From assembly GCA_910592205.1 (NCBI GenBank), contig CAJVPJ010001145.1:1-11923 (forward strand): a stretch of DNA of 11,923 nt. Direction: 5' to 3'. Position numbers and translations under genes: made by a program. This stretch comes from Paraglomus occultum. Its lineage: Eukaryota > Glomeromycota > Glomeromycetes > Paraglomerales > Paraglomeraceae. The stretch's first letter is position 1, and each line of letters starts with the position of its first letter. The notes below the pieces were generated by a model. That model was not told the DNA's origin, made no database searches, and saw only the letters and a list, made by a program, of their open reading frames with translations. Positions 1-6,240 of the stretch are shown one piece after another.

Positions 1-49
1 AACTGTCCAATATAATAAAAGGGTTACGCTAAATCAGTAACAAATGAAT

Positions 50-276
50 CTATTCGAGTTTGTTTTGCTTTGCAATAATATGCAATTTCACTTTTCTCTT
101 CAATGCACGAAAGGCTTTAAATTCACCGCAATTGATTTCTATGTTAGGGCTATTGAAGGAAGATTGAATGTCGTTTCGAGTGCGACTACTGCATCTTCAT
201 TAAAGACGGCAGGGCGTAATTTCGAGCTGTTTTTCATCTTTATCTTCATCTTTTCCTTCTGCGATATCATAAACAT
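50..276 (-). pseudogene. Broken homeodomain-like gene relic
   Basis: Read on the minus strand, an ATG at 276-274 opens 45 codons to a TAG at 141-139. The segment KLRPAVFNEDAVVALETTF keeps the homeodomain helix-1 pattern F8, L16, E17, F20 with exact spacing. After the TAG the same frame gives KSIAVNLKPFV, similar to the usual helix-2 and turn region (LAxxLNLxxRxV). A change of frame then gives KVKLHIIAKQNKLE, which sits where helix 3 (V-x-x-W-F-x-N-R-R) should be. The invariant W48, F49, N51 and R53 are all lost. A stop, at least one frameshift and a short loop deletion after F20 make a functional DNA-binding domain impossible. Homeodomain proteins are DNA-binding transcription factors, and in fungi some act in mating-type control. 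The family call rests on pattern spacing read by eye, so confidence is moderate. Confidence 0.45.
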
Positions 277-597
277 GTTTACTGAATTTAAAAATACTAC
301 AGGCGGATACGAAATATGACATACGATTAAAAATATTTGACTGTGGCGGCTAAATCCGTACGATTAAAGTCTTAATATCAAATCCAACGACTTGAAATCA
401 TGCGAATTGTATGCGCAAAAATCGTATGATCTCTCATCTGCTACAGCCAATAACTATTCTACATTTTCTATTACGTGATAAAACGTCGGCATAAAGCGAT
501 TGGTATTAGTAGCATATGTAAAAACCTGCATCGAACTTCGGTAACAGTATGACAAACTTTTACTATTAAAAAATGGGTAAGTTAGAATTTCTTCGAT
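277..597. other. AT-rich intergenic stretch, no gene seen
   Basis: No open frame of coding character is visible on either strand. It holds a perfect 9-bp inverted repeat, CATACGATT at 320-328 and AATCGTATG at 420-428, and several related CGATTAAA / TCGTATG words between 320 and 430. These could be chance in AT-rich DNA. If the homeodomain relic was once expressed from the minus strand, this stretch would have been its promoter side. Confidence 0.4.
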
Positions 598-1199
598 TTA
601 ACGAAATTCGGTATAACGAGGGTCGACTGGCGGTAATCGGAAAAGACCGAAGTTTTTGTTCTGCTGATCATTAACAATCACATGACATTCACTCAATAAA
701 TCACTTGTGTTTTTGATCGATCAAATTAATATTTTATTTTGAAAAAAAATTACATTACTTGCCAGATTGAACCAGCATATGCTTATTTATATAAAGTGCG
801 CTTACACGTCTTTGAATTTCTGGTTTAGAAAGTTGACCGAATTAATTGTTTGAAATATCTTGCACAAATTCGACTTTGTTAATTGTTTTCCTTCAGTTTG
901 ACTAAAAAATTTCTGTCCACGAATTACTTGACCCCCCATTGTCATAATATGTTGATTTTGGCATTTCCCCTACTTATAAGGACCACGGCTGCTTTTTTCT
1001 AAATTGGCATCTGGTCCCCACTTCAACCAAACATCATCTCTCGAAAGTCTGGTACAGATATCTTGTTCTCCAATCACCTTAACCCCAAAGCTGTTCGCTT
1101 AATAAATCGTCACCCAATTCTGTCTCTGTTATTATTATCTCCGATGTGCTTACTTTGTATTGATAGAATTGAGTTTACCTCTAATAAATCTGCGTCTCC
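598..1199 (-). pseudogene. Heavily frameshifted unknown gene relic, perhaps mobile-element derived
   Basis: The minus strand carries coding-like pieces that change frame repeatedly. In order they are 1199-1110 (with LLEVNSILSIQSKHIGD), 1080-970 (with TRLSRDDVWLKWGPD, then a TAG), a piece near 965-905 reading MPKSTYYDNGGSSNSWTEIF, and 841-755 (with QLSKPEIQRRVSALY, stop at 757-755). A last open run, 720-598, contains LFRLPPVDPRYTEF. The pieces lie in all three minus frames, as expected of one gene broken by several indels. The KWGP...RGPYK...KSTYYD pattern resembles the N-terminal part of repeated mobile-element-type proteins I associate with Glomeromycotina. That is recall, not a search result. 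Real exons with short introns are less likely because in-frame stops fall inside the coding-like stretches. Confidence 0.45.
712..725. repeat. 14-bp perfect palindrome
   Basis: TTTGATCGATCAAA is its own reverse complement. It lies between two pieces of the frameshifted relic on the minus strand. No function can be assigned; a chance palindrome is possible. Confidence 0.5.
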
Positions 1200-1446
1200 T
1201 ATTTAGATAGTGAAACAATAGAGAATACTCATGGATGGACACACACGAAAGTTACACAAACGGTGTGATCGAAAATTTCTCATTACGTTTATAAAAATTT
1301 GAAACGGTTGGACGCATGCAGGTAAACGAATTATATTATTGTGTATCCCATATAAATAATTAGAATACATTCAATCTCGCATGCCGAGCTTCAGGCACTG
1401 ATTTTCATCAACTCCCATATATAGCTAAACCGAGAAGTTTGATATT

Positions 1447-1599
1447 TCAGCCGCCTTTATGAAAGAGATAACTGAATGATTGCTTGTTATACCCAATCTG
1501 AGCAGAACGTGCAATGTTTTCTGTTTGTTGTTTGTATTTTCGTTCACTATTACTGTTATCTTCATTTATATTGATTCCAAATTTGCATTTGTTCCTCAT
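1447..1599 (-). CDS. Short unassigned open frame, possibly a gene fragment
   Basis: An ATG at 1599-1597 opens 50 codons, ending TGA at 1449-1447. The product is hydrophilic and fairly varied in composition (for example NEDNSNSERKYKQQTENIA, then RSAQIGYNKQSFSYLFHKGG), unlike the low-complexity peptides expected from random AT-rich DNA. The same frame continues upstream across one TAA into about 26 more open codons (to about 1680), so it may be the end of a longer decayed gene or a last exon. The overlapping plus-strand frame is a hydrophobic shadow of it. There is a faint likeness to a Sel1-type repeat (SA-x-x-G spacing, final GG), but too weak to name. No signal peptide or membrane segment is visible. 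Confidence 0.2.
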   Translation of the reverse strand: MRNKCKFGININEDNSNSERKYKQQTENIARSAQIGYNKQSFSYLFHKGG

Positions 1600-1820
1600 T
1601 TCTTATATGTCAATATTTTCATATTTATATTCCAAAGTTCCGTCACTCTTGCCTTAATGGTAATGAAGGTGTTTTCTTTCGAGAGAAAAGTGGAGAGGTA
1701 TTGCGTAATACAAACCCAATCGAATATAGTAATATGTATTATAATGTGTTGTAAATAAATAAATTCTTAATACAGTCCAATAAATTTATGCGAACAAATT
1801 ATGGAGATGTTTATTGGCTA

Positions 1821-1834
1821 TTTTTTTTTTTTTT
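1821..1834 (+). repeat. T14 homopolymer tract
   Basis: An uninterrupted run of 14 T lies about 60 bp upstream of a TATA-like box and about 90 bp before the inverted repeat begins. It may be a promoter-proximal nucleosome-free poly(dA:dT) element of the first orphan gene copy, or simply a slippage-prone tract. Confidence 0.6.
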
Positions 1835-1892
1835 AGTTTTTAAGTTTAATTTGCGGTATACTCACTATTCAATTGTTTCACCAAAACATTGC

Positions 1893-1900
1893 TATATAAA
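1893..1900 (+). promoter_or_regulatory. TATA-like box ahead of the first orphan gene copy
   Basis: TATATAAA stands about 25-30 bp before the point (about 1925) where homology to the second copy begins, and about 120 bp before the apparent leader intron. It could therefore set a transcription start near the left end of the repeat arm. In AT-rich DNA such boxes also arise by chance. Confidence 0.3.
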
Positions 1901-2018
1901 CCTCATCATGGGACTTAACTAAACAGCAAATATACAAACAAAACAACGCTTTTAACTTTTGAAATAAAAAAACTGTAAAAGCGTCAAAGTTGTCGGTTTT
2001 TTTGAATACTTTTGACAA

Positions 2019-2104
2019 GTAAGTATATTTATCACAAATTATGACTAATGGTATCGATACTATGATCTATTTCTAATAGTAAATATACGTTGGCATTATT
2101 ATAG
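2019..2104 (+). other. Apparent leader intron of orphan gene copy 1
   Basis: The segment runs from GACAA|GTAAGTA to ATTATTATAG|CCG, 86 bp long, with GACTAAT and TTCTAAT as possible branch points. The donor and acceptor are kept in the second copy at 4832-4745, although the sequence between has drifted. No ATG precedes it in frame, so it most likely interrupts the 5' untranslated leader. Confidence 0.5.
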
Positions 2105-2136
2105 CCGTTATCCGCGAAAGCCTAAGCAATTTGCGC

Positions 2137-2330
2137 AACCCGTTAACTGTATATCTATTTTCGTCATATAGCAGCATAGAAATCTATCCTTTTATTTCTT
2201 TTAGATATAAGAGTACAAGAACGTCATTTTTGTTAGAAGAGGTGGAGCACATATTTTTATTTCGACGGGGCAGATATATATAAGTATAAAAACTCGGTCT
2301 CGGTCAAAACACATTATTTACGTCTTGCGC
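2137..2330 (+). other. 194-bp promoter-like segment present only in copy 1
   Basis: Copy 1 has TTGCGC at 2131-2136 and again at 2325-2330, with 194 bp from one to the next. Copy 2 has a single TTGCGC at the matching point and no insert. Either the segment was inserted here with a 6-bp target duplication, or copy 2 lost it by recombination between the two 6-bp repeats. It contains TATATATAAGTATAAAAA at 2275-2292, about 65-80 bp before the first ATG, and could serve as a proximal promoter. Its ends show no obvious terminal inverted repeat. A length not divisible by three would break any reading frame crossing it. Confidence 0.65.
2275..2292 (+). promoter_or_regulatory. Double TATA-like box before copy 1 coding region
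   Basis: TATATATAA followed at once by TATAAAAA gives two overlapping TATA-like elements, 63 bp and more upstream of the ATG at 2355. They sit inside the segment missing from copy 2, so if used they would give the two copies different promoters. Confidence 0.4.
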
Positions 2331-2354
2331 TCTCATCCGAATAACTTTGATCTA

Positions 2355-2908
2355 ATGGACGGACCGAATAACGTGAACAGTAATTACGTCAGACCTTTTA
2401 CCGGCCCCTATCAATTATCTTACCTTAGTTCTAATAACGCCAATCCTCCATTAATTCACCAATTTCAAACTCAAAATTTCCTTCCTTCTGTCTCCGATAA
2501 TGTCGACGAAATGTTCATGAATATTATGGACTACAAAGATACCAGAAATTATACGGGCGATTATGCATCGATTCAAGACAATCCCTCAGTTCCTCATTTC
2601 CACCTGGGTAACGTTAATATGATGAATGGGCAGTTGAATTCGCCGCAACTCATGCAGACAGCTCTTGCCCACTCCCAGTACCTTGTCAAACATTCAGTGC
2701 TCTTCATTCCGATGTGACAAACGACAATTCGACAGATAAGCGTTTTCAACGTCTCGGTATTAGCATGACCAACAATTCGTCCATCTCATACTTTCTCACG
2801 CACGAGCCCACAAACTCTGGGTATATTTTTATGAAAGTAGAGTACACCCAACTAGGCTGGATATCAGCTGACGATATTAACAAAATATTAAATCTAACTC
2901 AAATTTGA
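2355..2908 (+). pseudogene. Orphan gene copy 1, split by a frameshift
   Basis: I do not recognise the family. The first ATG (2355) opens a frame ending TGA at 2715-2717, and its product matches the first half of the minus-strand copy (MDG.NNVN, then NPPLI..., QNFL.SVSDNVD, NYTGDYAS). Between about 2640 and 2645 copy 1 lacks a net 16 bp that copy 2 has. The rest of the homology then continues in another frame (ATHADSS, PCQTF, SDVTNDNST, then SYFLTHEPTNSGYIFMKVE) to a TGA at 2906-2908. A second 9-bp difference close by keeps the frame. No splice pair that would rejoin the halves is evident. The frame upstream of 2355 is open back to a TTG at 2325, but ATG is the natural start. No signal peptide or membrane segment is visible, and the protein is rich in Asn and Ser. 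It is probably a recent pseudogene, unless a short truncated N-terminal protein is still made. Confidence 0.65.
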
Positions 2909-2993
2909 GAATGCGTGTAGTTTCTTCAATGGGGGAGGTTTATATCAATTGAGAATTTGTCAATGATTTTGTTCGATTAATTTTTAACAGCTG

Positions 2994-2999
2994 AATAAA
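2994..2999 (+). terminator. Poly(A) signal of orphan gene copy 1
   Basis: AATAAA lies 86 bp after the stop codon at 2906-2908, in the block CAGCTGAATAAAGCGATAAATAT. The same block is kept in the second copy, which suggests it is the shared cleavage and polyadenylation signal. Confidence 0.55.
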
Positions 3000-3172
3000 G
3001 CGATAAATATTTTTTTCAATGAATGTTACCATGTATTGTAATGCCCCTGTCACATTAATTTTCTGTAACAAACCTGCACGGGACTTGATGGTGAAAAGAA
3101 AAAAATTTCTGTATCCGTAAGCCACTTTTCGGTTTACATATATAAATAAACTTTTGTCGTCTTTATTTCACA

Positions 3173-3884
3173 CAATACTGGATTCCTCCCTTTACCCATC
3201 AAATACATATATTGATTACATCATACCAAGTAAAATTGATATCATTTGTTGTGTGACATGATCGTAAATCATTGGTTTGTTTGTGTGCGTATGTAGAGTA
3301 TGCGCATTCGTTGTGATCGAAATTGCCTTGTGTGATATGAGAATGTTAATGTACTTTCATGAATAAGCACCTATCATATAAAAAACGTCTACCATGAATA
3401 AGCGCCATGTTATAAATTACTACTTCTACCCTCATCACTCGCTTGATTATCACGTCATATACTGTATTACTTTATTTGCTATCGCCAATTTTATTCTTCG
3501 TTCTCACAAATATCTTCTGGTAAAAGTATATTCACACTCGCTCAATGCCATTCTCTGTATCACACTATACTCTCATCCCGCATTCAAAGCAATTTCTCTT
3601 CACTCACCAACACTCTTGCCGAACTCCTACATTCCCAACCACAATCATTATTGTTTCACTCAATCACCGGTTCCTTTTCTTTGAACTTTGATCCAGGCTA
3701 TTTCGGTAGTGGCACGGGATGGTTGCTCTTAAATATGGGACACTTGTAATTCTATTATCATATGTACTATTCAATGATACGATCGACAAGTCGTATATGT
3801 TGTCTTTTTCTCCAAGATTTCATACAACTTACCTTATTTGCCCTCAATATACTGTTCATTCCGGGTTATTATCTGCGCGGTTTC
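3173..3884. other. Spacer between inverted repeat arms, no gene seen
   Basis: This is the loop between the two arms. An open frame of 96 codons from 3394 has a hydrophobic, low-information product and no recognisable domain, so I do not call it. The stretch about 3410-3690 is poor in G and rich in C and T on the plus strand. Both gene copies transcribe toward this spacer, so it should hold their transcript ends or any read-through overlap. No tRNA or transposon end was recognised. Confidence 0.45.
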
Positions 3885-4054
3885 TGTGAAATAAAGGGGA
3901 GACAAAATTTTAATTTGTAACTTTGTATATTAATATGTAAAAAGAAGACGACACCATCTCATTGCATTCAATACAAATTGACGTGACAGGGGTATTAGAA
4001 TGATTTCGTCCCCTGCAATACATGATAACATTCATTGAGAGAAATATTTATCGC

Positions 4055-4060
4055 TTTATT
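4055..4060 (-). terminator. Poly(A) signal of orphan gene copy 2
   Basis: AATAAA on the minus strand, in the conserved block CAGCTGAATAAAGCGATAAATAT, about 86 bp after the stop codon, exactly as in copy 1. Confidence 0.55.
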
Positions 4061-4145
4061 CAGCTGTTAATTAATCTAACAAAATCATTGACAAATTCTC
4101 ATATTGATATAAACCTCCCCCGTTGAAGAAACCATACATGTATTC

Positions 4146-4688
4146 TCAAATTTGAGTTAGATCTAATATTTTGTTAATATCGGCGGCTGATATCCAGCCT
4201 AGTTGGGTGTACTCTACTTTCATAAAAATATACCCAGAGTTTGTGGGCTCATGCGTGAGAAAGTATGAGATGGACGAACTGTTGGTCGTGCTAATACCGA
4301 GACGTTGGAAATGATGATGTGTCGAATTGTCGTTTGTCACATCGGAATAGGGGTCACAGAATGTTTGACAAGGTTCTGAAGAGCTGTTTGCGTGAGTTGC
4401 GGCTTGATCGCGATTCTGCGGATTCAACTGCCAATTCATCGTGTCAATGTTACCCGAGTGAAAATGAAAAACCGAGGGATTGCCTTGAAATGATGCATAA
4501 TCGCCCGTATAGTCTCTGGTATCTTCGTAGTTTATAGTATTTATGAACATCCCATCAACATTATCGGAGACAGAAGAAAGGAAATTTTGAGTATGGGATT
4601 GGCGAATTAGTGGAGGATTGGTGTTATCAGAATTAAAGCCCTCCGGGTAAGATGATTGATAGGGGTTCACGTTATTCAGTCCGTCCAT
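4146..4688 (-). CDS. Orphan protein, intact copy 2 (180 aa)
   Basis: Function unknown; I recognise no domain. The ATG at 4688-4686 starts MDGLNNVNPYQSSYPEGF, and 180 codons follow to TGA at 4148-4146. The frame is open further up to a TTG at 4718 and beyond to an apparent leader-intron acceptor, but without another ATG. The N-terminal 115 or so residues are hydrophilic, rich in Asn, Ser, Asp and aromatic residues, and look disordered. The C-terminal 55 residues (from RLGISTTN through SYFLTHEPTNSGYIF, MKVEYTQLGWISA and DINKILDLTQI) look folded and are nearly identical in copy 1, where the N-terminal half has many replacements. There is no signal peptide, membrane segment or cysteine pattern. 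The shorter leader lacks the TATA-bearing segment of copy 1. It is convergent with copy 1, about 1.2 kb from stop to stop. It could be a regulatory protein or a fast-evolving lineage-specific gene; neither is shown. Confidence 0.6.
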   Translation of the reverse strand: MDGLNNVNPYQSSYPEGFNSDNTNPPLIRQSHTQNFLSSVSDNVDGMFINTINYEDTRDYTGDYASFQGNPSVFHFHSGNIDTMNWQLNPQNRDQAATHANSSSEPCQTFCDPYSDVTNDNSTHHHFQRLGISTTNSSSISYFLTHEPTNSGYIFMKVEYTQLGWISAADINKILDLTQI

Positions 4689-4744
4689 TAGATCAAAGTT
4701 ATTCGGATGAGAGCGCAAATTGCTTACGCTTTCGCGGATAACGG

Positions 4745-4832
4745 CTATAATAATTTTAATATTAAAAATAGATCATATTATTAGTATACAGTATCGATAC
4801 TGTTAGTTGTAATTCGGAATAAATACACTCAC
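4745..4832 (-). other. Apparent leader intron of orphan gene copy 2
   Basis: On the minus strand it runs from GACAA|GTGAGTG to ATTATTATAG|CCG, 88 bp long, with TACTAAT as a near-perfect branch point. It matches the 86-bp intron of copy 1 at both splice sites. Joining the exons gives an open frame (ILLTTVIRES, then SNLRSHPNNFDLMD) into the coding region, but a stop lies upstream and no ATG is present, so the spliced exon is probably leader. Confidence 0.55.
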
Positions 4833-4948
4833 TTGTCAAAAGAATTTGTAATTTTGTCGATAATTACACAAAGTAAAACAAAAAAAAACCTGACAACTTA
4901 GTTTTTTTGTTTCAAAAGTTAAAAACTTAGTTTGCTTTCCTTTGATTA

Positions 4949-5119
4949 TTATTGATGATTTGGAATAGCTCCCTGCCGTCGAATAAATATAATGAACGTT
5001 GCAGGTATGACGAGATACACATTCGTCTGTTTACTGACATCATTGTTGTCGTATGACAAAATGCACATTCTCACACGACCAACGAAACTATAATTGATGC
5101 CTTTATCGGCGTTAGTCAT
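4949..5119 (-). CDS. Small unassigned open frame upstream of copy 2
   Basis: An ATG at 5119-5117 opens 56 codons to TAA at 4951-4949, and the frame is open for another dozen codons before it. The product starts MTNADKGINYSFVGRVR and has a hydrophobic stretch (VYLVIPATFIIFI) followed by RRQG, which could be a single membrane segment. Base composition is less AT-rich than the flanks. It ends where homology between the repeat arms begins, on the same strand as copy 2, so it may be an upstream exon, a separate small gene or chance. No family is recognised. Confidence 0.2.
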   Translation of the reverse strand: MTNADKGINYSFVGRVRMCILSYDNNDVSKQTNVYLVIPATFIIFIRRQGAIPNHQ

Positions 5120-5909
5120 CGATCGTACTTGTTCAAATTTGTGTTTACTGACTAATCACCAGTGAAGATGTGTGCGGTGAGTACCGCAAATAATAAATTG
5201 AATTGTAAAACTACGTTCACTCTAGTGCCTTTATCCCTAACAACTTCAAGCCTAATTTAAGAATTATTTGAATGTACAGCCATATACAGAATTTGTACTC
5301 CGGATAAGAATTGACAATATCAGATATCATTAATTGTTTTTTTCAAAAAATTTTCTTATGCATACAGTCTTTTGCAATAGGCGTCGCTCTATTACATTTG
5401 AACGAGAGTCTACACATCTCTGGATTTCTGTATGTACCATATGTAATAACATGACTGATAAACACGACTCATAAAACATGCCCGTAACCTATATGTTGTA
5501 TCAATATGAAGTAGTGTTAACGTGTTCTCATCCTAATCTTTGTCACTTATATCACAGTATCATAGTTATGGTATAAATTAAAATAGCAAATTCTGATGTA
5601 TTTTGTATTAATTCGTTTTATTTAGCCTATATACAACCATGTATAAAGTTTTATTTTATTATTGATTCTACTGTACGATAAAATCATGTATTCTTCCAAT
5701 CATCCTCTAGGCGGACAATAAAAAATGCGGGTTATCATTTATTTCCCTAACTGAAATAATTTCCCCGACCTTATACAAACAATGAATGTTGAAGCTAGAA
5801 AGAAGTTTTGCGGTCTCTTAATGTTCGATAAAAGACTCTTAGCATTATAAACGGATAATCTCATATAAAACTACGACCATTAACACACACGAACGACGTA
5901 CTTTATTGA
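5120..5909. other. AT-rich intergenic stretch, no gene seen
   Basis: No open frame with coding character was found on either strand. ATGTGTGCG followed by the donor-like GTGAGTACC at 5168-5183 looks like a minimal first exon, but nothing after it reads as a second exon. The rest is AT-rich with many stops in all frames. Confidence 0.4.
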
Positions 5910-6011
5910 TTAATCGTGCTCTGCGAGGTGTTTGCAAAGTACCCTCATTACATCATGAAGCCTCGGATGTGCCACAATTAAGCCTTTCGGTTCAATCAGA
6001 CTAATCCCTTA
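5910..6011 (-). pseudogene. Short coding-like fragment next to the Tc1 relic
   Basis: The minus strand has about 33 open codons ending TAA at 5912-5910, including LIVAHPRLHDVMRVLCKHLA. Its amino-acid mix looks like a real protein, but I cannot place it in a family. It begins at the outer end of the Tc1-type relic, so it may be part of a gene that the transposon once entered, or a chance frame. Confidence 0.2.
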
Positions 6012-6018
6012 AGAAAGA

Positions 6019-6240
6019 AATAATAAAAGTATTGGGCCTCTGTATTACATTATTATATTTTCATTGAAATCCATTATGACGTTGGGTTTCCTCTAGCATC
6101 TATGACGGCTTGTGCACGACGGCGCATCCTATCTACTAGATTTGTTAACTTTTTGTCCCAATCTCGTTTCTCTTGCTTTGAAATAACGTATTTGGTATTA
6201 GGAAAACGCCAACACCGATAATGACAAGAGAATAACCCTC
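6019..6240 (-). mobile_element. Tc1/mariner transposon relic: transposase C-terminus and terminal repeat
   Basis: On the minus strand 6199-6074 encodes the tail of a Tc1-type transposase. A Trp-containing piece (KRDWDKKLTNLVD) is followed by RMRRRAQAVIDARGNPTS and a stop. This matches the usual ending of the family, W..L..LV..MPRR..AVI.A.GG.T. About 40 bp beyond the stop is CCCAATACTTTT (6036-6025), the word commonly found in Tc1 terminal inverted repeats. The transposase catalyses cut-and-paste DNA transposition at TA sites with a DDE/DDD core. That core and the other end are missing, since upstream codons (to about 6240) soon lose similarity. The element is a dead 3' remnant. Confidence 0.6.

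Larger units (their letters stand above)
1925..3172 (+). repeat. Left arm of large inverted repeat (orphan gene copy 1)
   Basis: The reverse complement of 3885-4945 aligns along this segment. Matching landmarks, in order, are CTTTTAACTTTTGAAA, GACAAGTRAGT, GTATCGATACT, TATAGCCGTTATCCGCGAAAGC, the whole coding region, the region after the stop (AACAGCTGAATAAAGCGATAA, CCCCTGTCAC) and finally CTTTATTTCACA near 3165. Similarity is near 90% in the 3' half of the coding region by eye and lower in the flanks and N-terminal coding part. The arm is longer than its partner mainly because of a 194-bp segment found only here. The coverage of leader, apparent intron and 3' region points to a DNA-level segmental duplication, not a retrocopy. 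Confidence 0.85.
3885..4945 (-). repeat. Right arm of large inverted repeat (orphan gene copy 2)
   Basis: This is the reverse-oriented partner of 1925-3172. Read on the minus strand it gives the same landmarks in the same order, lacking only the 194-bp leader segment. The downstream flank, from the CCCCTGTCAC at about 3985 to TTTATTTCAC at about 3888, has diverged most. Homology fades into unrelated sequence at about 4945, just before a small open frame. Confidence 0.85.

Noticed and set aside
44-319. Plus-strand 91-codon frame
   Set aside because: Its product is rich in Phe/Ile runs. It is the shadow of the minus-strand homeodomain-like relic, which has recognisable spacing.
1480-1758. Plus-strand 92-codon hydrophobic frame
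   Set aside because: It overlaps a minus-strand frame with better coding character; its Phe/Val/Ile runs reflect T-rich DNA and show no membrane-protein motif.
2940-3125. Minus-strand 61-codon frame
   Set aside because: It lies in the 3' region of orphan gene copy 1 and the corresponding frame is not kept in copy 2.
3394-3684. Plus-strand 96-codon frame in the spacer
   Set aside because: Low-information His/Leu/Tyr-rich peptide from a G-poor stretch; no domain, no splice context, no paralogue in the window.
4319-4537. Plus-strand 72-codon frame
   Set aside because: It is wholly antisense to the intact orphan gene copy 2.
1925-4945. Inverted repeat as the ends of one large transposon
   Set aside because: The arms contain a gene with apparent intron and poly(A) signal, diverge unevenly, and show no terminal motif or target duplication at their outer ends; a segmental duplication explains them better.
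5168-5183. ATG plus two codons followed by a GTGAGT donor, as a tiny first exon
   Set aside because: No downstream stretch reads as a second exon; nearby acceptors lead quickly to stops.
5990-6000. GGTTCAATC as a tRNA B-box-like word
   Set aside because: No matching A box or cloverleaf arms could be found around it on either strand.
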